64,000 nt of DNA from Papio anubis (GCF_008728515.1 NC_044976.1:208631467-208695466); one strand, 5' to 3'. Counted from the first letter of the stretch, positions 1 through 11,479 are shown. Made by a program: numbers and translations. The notes: generated by a model from the letters alone, not told the origin.

Positions 1-1338
1 GCCATTGTAATTTGGGGGTTTTATGAATTATATGAGATGATTTTTAAAAATAACAACATAAATTGACACTATAAGTATTACATATAAACCCATCTGGTAT
101 TTTTATGGTGAATTTCTCCCAAGGAGAAAGACTCAATTTGGGATGAACAATTGTCCACAATATGGGTTTTCTTCTTAAGTGACCAAAGATTGTATGGGAA
201 ATTTGGTTAAGATATGTCCACTGAACTAAGCTTCAGAACTTGGCCAGTTTAAAACCACAAATATAGCTTATGCAACAAAGATTCACTTTCTCTCTGTTTT
301 TTTTTTTTTTTTTTACCAAATTTGAGCCAGAAAATAAATGTTTCATAATTTAGCAAGTAAGACACACAGAACCCTAATCTCAAAGGAGAGTGAAACCTGT
401 AAACAGCAGACTTTTTAGAGAAACAACAGACGAAACTCTTACCTTTAAAAGTAGAGCTTTAATTCAGGTTGCTTGAATAAAGTCTGAATCTCAGCCAAAG
501 CCAGGAAGACAGAAAACCCAAGAGAAGCCTTCCAGAGACACCTGCCAGATCCAGTAAAGTCAGATAAGTGACAGCCACTCACGCCAGTTCCAAAGATCTG
601 AATGTCAGTGAAGCAGCAAGGATCTCGGGAGGCTCGCTTTGGGTCCCTTTGTGGTCAACAAATGTCAACCTCAAATAATCAAAAGGAATAATTTCTAATT
701 TAAAGAGAGTTGATTTAAGCATAAAATGTAAGGGTGGCCATATGGGGAGCAGAGCTACATCAGTACTCCTAATGTGGGGAAAAATGAGGATCATTTATAT
801 AGGCAAAAACAGAAGTGCTGAACAGAATTACAATACTTTCCATAAAAAGACTGACATGCAGATAGAAGATGTGATTGTCTGCTATTGATGACACTCTGGG
901 GTCTCCCTCTCCAGTGTCATTTAATTTAGGTTTGAGGAAAGAATAAGGCATCTAGTTAACATACAACGCTACACCAAGATCAGGAAGGAAGTTCACGTAC
1001 CAGAGCAGGAAAACAGCCATGTGATGTGGCTCAATTTCTAAGGCTTCACTTTTCCCCTTGGTATAATAAATTTGGGAAGTCCTGAAGTTGTATTTTCTTT
1101 TTTAAAATTGTTATATCTATTTTAGAGTTGGGAAAATTCAGATATAAGGATATTGCTCAGCCCTCCAATATCACTCTGTCGGTAACTAGTGAAGTTTACA
1201 TTTTAAAATGAGGCCTATCTGGATTCAAGTTTAGGTCTTCGACAGAATGTCTACATGGCAATTCTTCTTCAATATGTTGTCTTAATCCTCCTCCACCTTC
1301 ATTTGTGTGAGCTATTTTATTGTCATTATTTCTTAAAT
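1..1338. other. Unassigned noncoding sequence
   Basis: I recognise no gene or named repeat here. A poly-T run lies at about 297-314. The short open frames at 579-794 and 769-951 (minus) show no domain, signal peptide or coding-like composition. An old decayed repeat could be present but cannot be called by eye. Confidence 0.5.
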
Positions 1339-1350
1339 AATGTTTCCTTT

Positions 1351-1637
1351 TTTTTGAGACAGAGTCTCGCTCTGTTGCCCAGGCTGGAGTGCAGTGGTGT
1401 AATCTCGGCTCACTGCAAGCTCTGTCTCCCAGGTTCACACCATTCTCCTGCCTCAGCCTCCCGAGTAGCTGGGACTACAGGCGCCCACCACCACGCCTGG
1501 CTAATTTTTTTGTATTTTTAGTAGACACAGGGTTTCACCGTGTTAGCCAGGATGGTCTCGAACTCCTGACCTCGTGATCCACCTGCCTCGGCCTCCCAAA
1601 GTGCTGGGATTACAGGCATGAGCCACCATGCCCAGCC
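1351..1637 (-). repeat. Alu SINE, AluY-like
   Basis: A full-length Alu lies in reverse orientation: T tail first, then both monomers, ending in the complement of the Alu 5' end. Direct copies of AATGTTTCCTTT flank it (about 1339-1350 and 1638-1650) and fit a target-site duplication. The GTTAGCCAGGATGGTCTCGA and CTCGTGATCC blocks match the AluY group. Open frames of 60-88 codons across it are Alu translations, not genes. Confidence 0.95.
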
Positions 1638-1652
1638 AATGTTTCCTTTTTT

Positions 1653-2133
1653 CAATTTGAAATATAAAACTATAATTTTGCTCTTAAAACACCAAAAGAT
1701 AGAAAATAAAAAATGTTGTCTAGGACTTTACAGTTTGCAAACTTCACATTGTCAATCTTGAAAAGGTATAATAATGATTATAATAAGAATTTAAAGTGGA
1801 CACATGTCAAATATTAACTTATTAATGTGGGAACCAATATTATGTTACAAGGGTTTAAAGAATCCGAAGAGCAGAAACATATATGGCCAGTTAGAAATGC
1901 TGGCCTACATTTTCCTAATAGATACAAAACTGGTCAATATCAACAGAGCGCTAATCAGCCTTCTCCCCAAGGAAATCTGTATTCTTTTGGACAAGAATCA
2001 CTTGTATTACTTTCAGTATTCAACAACTCACAGAGTTTTGAAGTAGCATGAAGACTAGGAAAGGATAAGAGACACCATTGAATCACACACTCTGGCAGTG
2101 CCCAGTTTTCTTTTGTAAACATTGAGTAATATT
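1653..2133. other. Unassigned noncoding sequence
   Basis: Nothing was recognised. Two overlapping frames (1804-2046 and 1827-2051, plus) run over ordinary AT-rich sequence without recognisable motifs. Confidence 0.5.
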
Positions 2134-2134
2134 T

Positions 2135-2376
2135 AAGAAAGAAGGAAGGAAGGAAGGAGAAAGAGAGAGAGAAAGAAAGCGAGAAAGAGAAAGAAAGCGA
2201 GAGAGAGAAAGAAAGAGAGAAAGAGAGAGAGAAAGAAAGAGAAAGAGAGAGAGAAAGAAAGGAAAGAAAGAAAAGAAAGAAAGAAAAAGAAAGAAAGAAA
2301 GAAAAAGAAAAGAAAGAAAGAGAAAGAAGGAAGGAAGAAAGGAAGAAAAAGGAAGAAAGGAAGGAAAGAAAGAAAG
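2135..2376. repeat. Long GAAA/GGAA/GA purine tract
   Basis: About 240 bases are almost purely purine on the plus strand, mixing GGAA, GAAA and GA units. Minus-strand frames of 87-231 codons made of Ser/Phe/Leu arise from this tract and are artefacts. Such mirror-like purine tracts can form triplex (H-) DNA and are length-variable; that is known of the class, not shown here. Confidence 0.95.
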
Positions 2377-2443
2377 ACTGTATCTGAGAAATGCAAGCCT
2401 CTTTAAACCATCGTGCCCAGAAAGGCATTTAAAATGTAACAGC

Positions 2444-2760
2444 GGCCGGGAGCAATGATGCATGACTGTAATCCCAGCACTTTCGAAGGCCGAGGCAGGT
2501 GGGTCACCTGAGGTCAGGAGTTCGCTACGAGCCTGACTAACATAGAGAAATCCCGTCTCTACTAAATACAAAACAAAAAAGAAAAAATTAGCAGGGCGTG
2601 GTGGTGGATGCCTGTAATCCCAGCTACTTGGGAGGCTGAGACAGGAGAATTGCTTGTACCTGGGAGGCGGAGGTTGCAGTGAGCCAAGATACTGCCCTTG
2701 CACTGCAGCCTGGGCAACAAGAGGGAAACTCCCTCTCAAAACAAACAAACAAACAAAAAA
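2444..2760 (+). repeat. Alu SINE (S/J-like)
   Basis: A full-length sense Alu begins GGCCGGGAGC and ends in an A-rich tail with (ACAA)n units. The flanking copies of ATGTAACAGC (about 2434-2443 and 2761-2770) are a clean target-site duplication. Confidence 0.95.
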
Positions 2761-2779
2761 ATGTAACAGCAGCCACATT

Positions 2780-3113
2780 TCACTCCCTCCTGAGTGAAAT
2801 AATTGTCTCTTAAAGCCACTTGCTACGTGGACTCTAGATTAACTGACACCAAGTAGCCATCAAATGCCATACACCCTATATAGTTAACTATGTCTAGTCA
2901 ATCACTAACCAATGCTATTTCTGTAAATCAATGAGAATTTCTGACAAATAACTTTTGTATCTGCCCCCTCTCCTGATTTGTTCTTTCTTCACAAACTTGA
3001 GCTTCTCTTTTTTTCTCAAGATCACTCCTCAAGGTAACTTGGAGGTGTGTCCCAAGCTGCAGTCTGCACCTTTTCACTAGAATAAACGCTCTTTGAACTA
3101 GATTCTGACATTG
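2780..3113 (+). repeat. Possible old LTR remnant
   Basis: The stretch ends in a pattern typical of LTRs: a pyrimidine-rich segment, then TAGAATAAACGCTCTTTG (an AATAAA poly(A) signal) and a short tail. I cannot name the family and see no clear TG...CA ends or target duplication. It may instead be unrelated sequence. Confidence 0.3.
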
Positions 3114-3276
3114 TTTATTATTTTAGTTTAACATAGTTTTAGTCCATTTCAGTCTTTCACGTTTTTCTCTAACTTCTCTAATTTCACCTTAATTATAGCA
3201 TTAAAGTAAAGAAAAGGTGCAGACGCACAGTGGTTAGCTAACTTCATCAAGATCGCCATGGCCAACACTGTTAAAC

Positions 3277-3746
3277 ATGGATGAATCATCACATATATCC
3301 ATCTACTCTCCTTCTAAAATCTCACTAAAATTACAATACAGAAATGAAAAAGCGCAATTACTCAAGAATGAAGAGAACGTCAGTGTAGAAAAGTTAGACC
3401 ACTGGAAATTTACTGACATCCTACAAATACCAGTGGGTAAGCCCACTACACCCTCGCCTCCCCCAGGAAATCAGGCGTTTAACATTTACAGAAATTTAAC
3501 AATAAATGCTCTGGGCTTAGTAATATCAGCAGCTGTTGGTAGAGGGAGACTAGCACAGGGATGAAAACAAAAGGATTGGGTAAAAGATGCCCTTGTGAAC
3601 TCTGGGACCTCTTGCCTCTTCTCCTTCCTCGAGGAGATATGCCTCCAAATTCTGAGATTTGAGGATTTCTCTCTTGAAAAAATGGGTAGTTCCCAAAGAA
3701 ATTATCTTAATGTACTCACATTGCAGACCTACCAAGTTATTGTCTA
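3277..3746 (+). pseudogene. Unidentified open frame of about 157 codons with one in-frame TGA
   Basis: I do not recognise this sequence. A frame opens with ATG at 3277 and is open for 95 codons to a TGA at 3562-3564. The same frame then continues open for about 60 more codons to a TAA near 3746, so one stop separates two open halves. The first half is hydrophilic and Ser/Lys/Asn-rich with a short Pro-rich stretch; the second has mixed charged and hydrophobic residues. No catalytic motif, signal peptide or zinc finger is visible. The frame does not lie over a recognised Alu, L1 or microsatellite. It follows a possible LTR, so a decayed retroviral internal region is one option; a chance frame in AT-rich DNA is another. 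Confidence 0.25.
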
Positions 3747-4029
3747 ATAACTGAGAGGTGCCCCAGGTAGCTAGTCTTCTCCACACCTCACCCTTAGAGT
3801 AACTGGAATAAGATAAAACAGCCACAACAAAAGCAACAAAACAGAAACCTATAAAGCTGTCAAAGAGAAAATTACAGCAAATTTAGTTTACGTGTCAAAC
3901 TGGTTTTTATTTGAGATTCAGGAATTGGGGCAACCTCCATTCTACAAAATAGGATGGGAGCTCTAACCAAGAAATTGCAGAGCAGTGAGTTTCGTTAGGT
4001 GAAAACAGGCAAATAGAAGAACAGGAAAA

Positions 4030-4030
4030 A

Positions 4031-4065
<35 letters not shown>

Positions 4066-4068
4066 AAA
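4030..4068 (+). repeat. (TAAA)n microsatellite
   Basis: About ten TAAA units directly precede the 5' end of the next Alu. They are pre-insertion or target-adjacent sequence rather than the Alu tail, which lies at its other end. Confidence 0.9.
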
Positions 4069-4371
4069 GGCTGGGAGCAGTGGCTCACGCCTGTAATCCC
4101 AGCACTTTGGGATTGGATGGATCACCTGAGGTCAGGAGTTGGAGACCAGACTGGCCAACATAGTGAAACCCTGTCTCTACTAAAAATACAAAAAATTAGC
4201 CTAGAGTGGTGGCACGCACCTACAGTCCCAGTTACTGGGGAGGCTGAGGAAAGAGAATCGTTTGAACCAAGGAGACAGAGGTTGCAGTCAGCCAAGATCA
4301 TGCCAGTGCACCCTAGCCTGAGCAACAGAGCGAGACTCTATCTCAAAAAACCCCCAAAACAAAGAAACACC
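4069..4371 (+). repeat. Alu SINE (S/J-like)
   Basis: A sense Alu begins GGCTGGGAGCAGTGGCTCAC and ends in an A-rich tail interrupted by C runs. The first monomer has a short deletion around CTTTGGGATTGGATGG. No clean target duplication was identified. Confidence 0.93.
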
Positions 4372-5069
4372 TGATTGATTAACATCAGCTTATTTCAGGT
4401 TTTTTTTTGGAAAAGTTTAAGCAGAGGAGACTTCCTTAATATGCTGAGTCAGGTAGACTGAAATCTTGTTTTTGGGAAAAACTAGTCTGTTTTGGGATCT
4501 CTCTGCCTTCTAAAAATTTCAGTTTGATTGTATAGTATTTAGCACGTGTCACTCCATTAGGTTTGGTCTGGTCTGTTGGGGCCTAGTCCAGGGGTTCTTC
4601 CCCAAAACAATATGGTCTCCCATAATTTTGTTTAACACAGTATATAGGAGTTAATAAAGCACAGAAACAACCTGTGTGGATAAAATAAAATAAAAAAAAC
4701 TTCTCTACACTCTTTGGGCAATTTCACTTATTAGTAATTTAATGCCTGATATTTAAAAATGGTTTAAATCATTGAGTTTTTGAGAAAGGGGAAGCAAGAG
4801 AAAGATCTAGGTAATGCTTTGGAAAGGGCTCTTTGCTGCTTTGGTATCATATAACAGGAATAAAATTGCCTCACTAGAAAATACCTTCGGCTACAAACTT
4901 GAGGAAAGGATAAGGGCAGGAAATACATTGAGAAATAATAATGTTTTAAGATGTTTTATTAGTTGTGCTTTCATATCAAAGAACTACTTAAGTGATTATA
5001 TCACAAATCAGCAATCAGAAGCAGCAAAATAGAGACATGGAATATTAGAATTAGAATATAAGAAGCTTA

Positions 5070-5230
5070 AGCATTATTCAGAATAACTGCTTCATTTTAC
5101 AGGAGAGCAAACCAAAGTCCACCGAGGCTAAGAATGTCCCATGAAGCCACAAAGTTTGCTCAAATTTCCCCAGGTAATTAAAATTAAAGTAAGGACCCAG
5201 GTTGTCTGAGTCTTGAATATACCTTATCAG
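5070..5230 (+). repeat. MIR SINE remnant
   Basis: The sequence follows the MIR layout: TTTTACAG(GA)GAG, a GAGGCTAAG-like block, then an ACCCAGGTTGTCTGAGTC-like end. Divergence is high, as expected of this old family. Confidence 0.65.
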
Positions 5231-5249
5231 TATTTCACAAGTAAAAAGA

Positions 5250-5395
5250 TATAAATCTATCTTTATTCATTACAGATTAAGAAACCAGGTCTCAGATCTA
5301 GTAAAGGACTTATTTAGAACCACATATAAGTTAACATCTTGATTTCCAGCTCAAGTCAATTCCCATTACACAATGCCAGTATGTCTTAACTGATT
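5250..5395 (+). repeat. Second MIR SINE remnant
   Basis: A second copy of the same MIR core follows at once: ATTACAGATTAAGAAACCAGGTCTCAG-like text, then a block ending in CCATTACACAATGCC. Both copies face the same way, giving a tandem MIR pair. Confidence 0.6.
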
Positions 5396-5975
5396 AAAAA
5401 TAAAATTTTAAAGATTTTAGTTTTTAACAAAAAATAAACTTGATCATAATCTCTACTGGTTGTGGTCACAATCAGAGTACCGAAAGGTAGACAATCCCAA
5501 AAATGTTAGATATTTCTTAGAAATCACTTTAAGCATTCTGTGATAGGATTGGTTTGCATTTCCTCAATATTACCACATAGTACACATTATTAAAAATACA
5601 TTTTTCTCTACAATAGCATCCATTCAGGATTTTCTTTCTTTATGAAGATCCGTGCAATACAAATTAATGTATACCTTTTATAATTTTCCTTGTGAAATGA
5701 TGTAGCAGTATATTTTTGCTCATTTTATATTTGTAAAGACCAAAATTTTAGATGTCTGTAATTCCCTTTTAAATCTTATGACCAAGCAGTTGGTTATTTT
5801 ATTATATTTATCACCCATCAAAGTCATTGAAAGCCCTTATTCTGGCTTGTTTTCGTATTTTCTAATATTTTACAGATCAAACTGATTTTTTTATCCAAAA
5901 ACTTTTATCTTCATAGTCTTTATAAGTATTTGAATAGTTTTATATACTTCAGTATATCTTATTGCATGACAGTAG
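5396..5975. other. Unassigned AT-rich sequence
   Basis: I see no gene and no repeat that I can name. It leads into the AT-rich inverted-repeat locus. Confidence 0.5.
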
Positions 5976-6272
5976 AGCAGCCTCCACACTTATCAGAATA
6001 TACTTAAATATAGATTAAATATTTATAATATTTATATATTATAAATATTTAAAATACTTAATACATAATAGTTAAATGGAATATTATAAATAATGTATAT
6101 TTAAGTATATTCTGATAAGTGTTGGGGCTACTATAAACCTTAAGTTAAATATATTGTACAAATTTAGATCATATTAAATATATTTTATATATAACAAAAC
6201 TATTATATATAACAAATATTATATTATATTATATATATTTATTCTGATAAATGTTGGTGCTACTCTGCCATC
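5976..6272. repeat. AT-rich locus with inverted and direct copies of a ~35-base module
   Basis: The arm at 5976-6012 is the near-perfect reverse complement of 6096-6132 (about 34 of 37 positions), with an 83-base AT-rich loop. A third, more diverged copy of the module (ATTCTGATAAATGTTGGTGC...) lies at about 6239-6272 in the orientation of the right arm. The loop and spacer are TA-rich. It does not resemble a named transposon; a local inverted duplication is my preferred reading. Confidence 0.8.
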
Positions 6273-6870
6273 ATATTTGACAGTCTCATACAATCTAACC
6301 TTTGCGCTTTGTCAAAGTAATATTTCTCTAAAATCTTATGCTTATTTTGTTGGGGATTGTGATAAATATATAAAGAAATATGAGAGATGAAACATTAAAA
6401 TATCTCTTTTTCATTAAGTAGAATATTATATCTCTACATGTAATTGCCTTCTTTAATATTCCTAATAAACTATCATTTCATAACTTTTTATTATTAAGAA
6501 GAAATTGGTTTTTGGTTGAAATTTATACCCAGTCATGGGAGGATTAAGGGAATGCCATGAATGCATACTTTAATATTTTATAATTATACTATATGACATG
6601 TACATAATTATAATTATATTTATATAAATATTTAATTATCATTTCTTTTAGGGAGAAAGTTCAGTGATTAATTAAAACCTTAGACTTAGGAGACAAAAAT
6701 AGAAACAAAAATAGATGGATTTGACTATAACTTTGTTTATAGCTGACTATTGAATTTCCAATTATGACACCATGCTTATTAGTAGAAAATATAAACATTG
6801 GATGTGGGTCACATTTCTCCAGCTCAATGTCTTCAGTAAGAGGAAAATAATGTCACCCAGTATGCAGAAT
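6273..6870. other. Unassigned AT-rich sequence
   Basis: Nothing was recognised. It may contain the decayed 3' part of the antisense L1 that is clear from about 6870. Confidence 0.4.
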
Positions 6871-7735
6871 TAATGACTGGCTTTTCTTCATTTAACTTTT
6901 TATATTGAGATTGATTCATAGTGTTTTATGCCCACATTTTTATTGCAATGTAGTATTTTGTTTTATGGATGTACAAGAATGTATTTATCCCTTCTAATGT
7001 TAGTGGACTACTTGATGATTTTCAGTTTGGATATTTGATAGTGTTGCAGTGAACGTATTTATATGTTCTAACTCTGCATATATACACATTTTACTCAAGA
7101 GTAGTATTGCTGAATCATAGGTTAGGCATATGTTCAGCTTTATTATATACATACTGCCAAGCATTGTTCTAAAAAGATTTAACAGTTTTGTTACACAAAT
7201 AATGTTATTCCACATCCTCATCAATACTACAACCCGCATAAAATATTTTTTTATGTTGTGATAAGAGTCAAAGTAAATTGTGTTTATTTTTTTCATATAG
7301 ATACCCACTTGACACCGCATCATTTTATGAAAAGAGTAGTTTTCCCTTTCTGTAGTGCATGATTTTCATAAATCATGTCTAAATGTGTTTGGAACTGATG
7401 TTGAACTCTCCATTATATTCTATTGGTCTGTTTGCCTGTCAGCATTGTATTGGCATACCTTTGTAGTGACTAATGCTTTTTATTAGTGTAAGTTCTCAAA
7501 ATTTATTTTTCAAAATTATATTGGTTATTTTATGTATTCATATTTATAATTAAATTATCAAATGCATCTCATTTTCTGATGCCATTTTAATTGCAATGGA
7601 ACTAAACCTACATACAGCTCAATTTGAAGGAATCAGCAAATTTGTAATATAGATTCCATTAACATTGTCGATTAATCTGATTATTTAAATCTTAATTTCT
7701 CAAAATCACATTTTATGGTTTTTCCAATACATGCC
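6871..7735 (-). mobile_element. Old L1 (L1M-type) ORF2 fragment, antisense, part 1
   Basis: The plus strand reads like the complement of mammalian L1 ORF2 and its 3' side, for example the blocks around TTGCTGAATCATAGG, TCCACATCCTCATCAA and TTCTATTGGTCTGTTTGCCTG. It is heavily mutated and no reverse-transcriptase frame survives; the 107-codon minus frame at 7000-7323 is a relic. The same L1 resumes after the LTR insertion that follows. Confidence 0.75.
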
Positions 7736-8361
7736 TGTGGGAGGCAGAATTTAATGACTTTTTTCCTTGTATAATCTCCATTGCTTGAATGTGGGAAGAA
7801 TCTGCATGTATGATAAAATATCACTTCCGTGGTCATGTCGTATTGCATGACAAAAGGAATTTTGTATACGCAATTAAGTTTCCAAATCAGCTGATCTTAA
7901 CATAAGATCATCCAGTGAGACTGACCTAATGACATCAGATCTTTAAATCTGGATCTAGCAGTCAGAAGGAGGCAGTCAAAGATTCAAAGCATGAGAAAGG
8001 ATTAAACATATCATTGCTGGCTTCAAGTTCGAGCAGTGCTATGTGGCAAGATATATAGATGGCCTTTAGGAGCTGAAAATTGCCTTTGGCCATTTGTCAG
8101 CAATGAGGTGGGAATCTCAATCCTGCAACCAAAATGAACTGAATTTTGCCAGCAAGAATGAACATTGAAGTGGATGTTTCCCCAGTGCTTCCAGACAAAA
8201 ATCCCACTTGACTGACATCTTGATTTTGGCCTTCTTGGGACCATCAGCAAAGAAAATAGCTGCATGTACCAGCTTTCCATAGAACCATAAACAAATACTT
8301 TTGTATTGTTTTCAGTTAATAAGTTTGAGGTAATTTGCATGCAACCATAGAAAATGAACAC
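7736..8361 (+). mobile_element. ERVL-MaLR (MLT1-like) solo LTR inside the L1
   Basis: The text follows the MLT1-type LTR pattern: GCTTGAATGTGGG, ...ATATCACTTCCG, later a TTGCCAGCAAGAATGAA block, a GACATCTTGATTTTGGCC block, and an end like AGTTTGAGGTAATTTGCATGCAACCATAGAAAA. Antisense L1 ORF2 on both sides shows that it inserted into that L1. The 112-codon minus frame at 8023-8361 is incidental. Confidence 0.65.
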
Positions 8362-8945
8362 AGGGCTTTTGACTATTTTGTTGAGATTTATTGCTAGCTA
8401 TTTTATGTTGATGATATGGTAAATGGTATCATGTTTTTAAAACTTTGTTTTGGGGTGTTCATTCCTGGAATCTAGAAATACACTGAGTTTCATGTAATTC
8501 TTACATCTAGTGATGTTAAATTCACTTACATATACTTACATGGATCATCTGTTCATTTTTTAATTTTCTACCTACACAATCATGTCATTCATGAACAAGA
8601 ACAAATTTGTCTGAAATTTGTATACTTTGTTGCTTTATTGTCCTAAGTATGAACTAAAAATTGTTAATAGTGGGTCCTTGTCTCCTGTTTCTTTATCTCT
8701 GGAAGTTAGTTTCAATATTTCAACATTAGTTTGAGGTTTACTATAGGTTTTATGTTGAAGTCTTCTATTGAAAGGATATTCTCTTCTACGTGTATTTTGG
8801 TAAGGATTTTTTCCTCAATTATAACGGAATGCTTAAATGTTCAAGTACATTTTTCTATATTTATCTGAAGGATCACACAACTATCCTTTTACTTTTAATG
8901 TGGTGTACTACATTGGCTGATTGTCGAATGGTAAAAAATCTTTAA
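8362..8945 (-). mobile_element. Old L1 ORF2 fragment, antisense, part 2
   Basis: Complement-of-ORF2 text resumes (ACACAATCATGTCATTCATGAACAAG, TATAGGTTTTATGTTGAAG, AATGTGGTGTACTACATTGGCTGATT). Orientation and relative position agree with part 1, so the two are one L1 split by the LTR. Confidence 0.75.
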
Positions 8946-9145
8946 TTTCTGGGGAAAAAACCACCTTGTTTTTGATATTGTATTGGGGATTCCCGTTCTC
9001 TAAGAGGATTCCTAGGATTCAGCATATAGTCATATTCAGGATCATGATGTATTACAGTGAAGGGTTGCAATGCGAAATTAGCAAAGGGTAGAGGCAAATG
9101 GGAAAAATTCTGGAGTAAAATAAGTGACTGCCTCCAAGAGTTTCA
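8946..9145. repeat. Possible LTR fragment
   Basis: The block TTCAGCATATAGTCATATTCAGGATCATGATGTATTACAGTGAAGG resembles a recurrent primate LTR sequence. The family is not named and the ends are unclear. Confidence 0.3.
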
Positions 9146-9640
9146 GTCTGAATATTTTCTACTAAGCTATCTTCCAGTTCATTAATCTTCTTTTCAACTA
9201 TGTGTAGTCTTCTAGTTAACTTTATCTATTTTATTGCTAGTTTTAGTTATCACACTTCTCAGTTATGTATTTTCAATTTGATTTTCATAGATTTTATTCA
9301 TTGCCAAAATTATTCATGTTGTCATCTATTTTCTTGAAAACATAATTACAGTTATTTTTAAATCTATATCCAAAAATTCCAGTACCTGAATCTCACAATT
9401 TTTCTCTTGATTTTTGGTCATTAGGGTCTCGTCTTCTCCTATGACTAGTAACTAGTCATTCAATGCTCAATATTTTGCAGAAACTAGTGTAGTGAAAATT
9501 TTAAATTCTCTGTGAGATTGAGGGCTATTTCATTTTCAATTTCACACTTAAGATAAAGCATTTAGGTGGGTTGATTCTTAGAGGAAAATTCTGGATTGGA
9601 CGTCAAAAAGTGGGTTTTTATTTCCATTTTTTTTTGGTTT
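9146..9640 (-). mobile_element. L1-like antisense sequence, 5' portion
   Basis: Text such as CTTCCAGTTCATTAATCTTCTTTTCAACTATG and CAGTACCTGAATCTCACAATTTTTCTC resembles the complement of the 5'/ORF1-side region of old L1 elements. It probably belongs to the same antisense L1 with an internal deletion. Confidence 0.45.
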
Positions 9641-10341
9641 GTTTTCATATTCCCATTGGACTTTACAATAATCTCAATTTAGCTTCTCAACCTCTTATCT
9701 GTCATTCTTTTTCGGCTTCTTGGAATTTTGTTAGCCACTTACAAACTGGAAAAAATGTCTTAGTGGAAAAAGCATTGCTGGATGTCAGGAACACCACTGT
9801 GGGTTTTACAGTTCTTTAGGATCTTGTACCCTTCAGTCCTCACAGCATTGGTAGCCCTCTGATGCCTTCGGACAATTTTTGTATTTTTACCCAGGTTTTA
9901 GAATTGTTCTGAAAAGGGAGGCTTTTCTAATGTAAACTATTCCCATATCCGAAATTATAATTATCCATTATAAACTGTACCATTTCTTTCCAGAAACTCT
10001 TCCTGCCCTTGAGTAGTGGGTGTTTCCTATAATTCTCTCCCTGAGTTTTCTTGTCAAAGTCTACATGATTTCCATGAGAGATTGTATCTGTCCCCAGAAA
10101 TCTAGTGACCTCTAATGTTATAACTTGTCAATATCTGATTCAACTCCAAGCTTTTCTTAAATGAGAAACCTGTAGATTCTATTACTTAATGGAAAGTCTC
10201 CACTTGGACATACCAAACATGCCTCAAACATTACATATTTAGTTTTAGTCTCATACTTTTGTCCCCTAAAATTACCCCTTCATCTAGAGATTCTATTTTT
10301 ATGAGTGGCACTAGAAGCCATCTAGTAACTAAAGCTTAAAA
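9641..10341. other. Unassigned noncoding sequence
   Basis: I see no named repeat. The 82-codon frame at 9571-9819 overlaps the end of the L1-like tract and has no motifs. Confidence 0.45.
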
Positions 10342-10351
10342 TGTGCCCCAA

Positions 10352-10498
10352 AGGCCTGTAGTCCCAGTTACTTGGGAGGCTGAGGCAGGAGAATGGTGTG
10401 AACACAGGAGGTGGAGTTTGCAGTGAGCCAAGATGGTGCCACTGCACTCCAGCGTGGGCAACAGAGCAAGACTCTATCTCAAAAAGAAAAAAAAAAAG
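10352..10498 (+). repeat. 5'-truncated Alu (right monomer)
   Basis: It starts inside Alu at GGCCTGTAGTCCCAG and runs to an A-rich tail. Exact copies of GTGCCCCAA at 10343-10351 and 10499-10507 are target-site duplications, so the element was truncated at insertion rather than by later deletion. Confidence 0.93.
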
Positions 10499-10507
10499 GT
10501 GCCCCAA

Positions 10508-11186
10508 TTTCTGTTGCCTCTTATATATAACTAATAACTGGGCACATGGTCATCCTGTTGATAATAGGCAAACATGTCGCCACTTCCTACTCCTGCTGAA
10601 CTGCCCTTATTTACATACTTTTTATCTCATATCAGAATTATTTTGATGATTTCTAAATGGTATGGTATCGTCGCTTTTAGTCAGAAACGTGTAACAGAAA
10701 TTACTTACAAAGCTTTTCTAAAAATGCAAGTGTCAGGTTTGACTTCAGACCAACTCAATCAGAATTGCCAAGAAAATAGTTTGGGCGCATACAGTCTGAA
10801 TTGTGTCTGGTAATTTTACCGATATATTCTATATATTGCTGCCAGGGTAATCTTTCTCAAGATTAAATGTGAGTATGCATTTGACCTGCTGAAATTTCTT
10901 CAGGTATCTCTATTACCCATGAAGAAAACAATCAGATGCTTTTGCATGTCCCCTATGTTCTTCACAATGTTCTGCTTTACTTCAGTTTTGTGTTTTGTTT
11001 GGGGGTTTTGTTTGTTCGTTTGTTTCTTTAGCACAATCAGAGCTTATACCCTAACTAGGACAGTGATCACGTTTCTTTGCCTAGTCTTAGTATCTCATAA
11101 ACTCTATTCTCTGGCCATCACTGTTACTTACGTTTACAAGATTTAATTCAACTATGAAATCTTTTCTGAAGTTAGTAATTTTTTTC
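10508..11186. other. Unassigned noncoding sequence
   Basis: Short frames (10398-10646, 10574-10813, 10919-11146) have no recognisable features. A TTTG/TTCG-rich run lies near 11000-11028. Confidence 0.45.
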
Positions 11187-11400
11187 GCTAAAGGTCAACA
11201 TAGTAAATATTTTAGCAATGATTTTTACTAGCCTGGTCACTGTGACAATTACTCAACTCTGACATTGTTGCATGGGCAGAGCCATAGATAATACATGTTT
11301 GAATGGCTATGGCACTGTTCAAATAAAACTTTATTACAAAAACAGACAGCAGGAAACATTTTCCTCAAGGGTCATAGTTTGATGATGCCTGCTGTGGATA
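11187..11400 (+). mobile_element. hAT (Charlie-type) nonautonomous DNA transposon fossil
   Basis: The order of blocks is typical of one abundant MER/Charlie-type MITE: GTAAATATTTTAG, ACTCAACTCTGACATTG, AATAAAACTTTATTACAAAAACAGACAGCAGG, then an ATAGTTTGATGATGCCTGCTG end. It is noncoding and degraded. Confidence 0.7.
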
Positions 11401-11479
11401 AATTTTTCTTCACTATACTTTGCACCTATCCAGCACTGTACTAACATCTTTCACCTGATAATTTGTACTTTATTGTTAT

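Larger units (their letters stand above)
3830..5069. other. Unassigned noncoding sequence around an Alu
   Basis: Apart from the TAAA repeat and Alu inside it, I recognise nothing definite. The parts on each side of the Alu (about 3840-4020 and 4375-4640) look like one older sequence split by the insertion, perhaps an unnamed repeat. The frame at 4814-5032 has no recognisable features. Confidence 0.4.

Noticed and set aside
1955..2778. Long minus-strand frames (87-231 codons) rich in Ser, Phe and Leu
   Set aside because: They are translations of the GAAA/GGAA tract and the neighbouring Alu.
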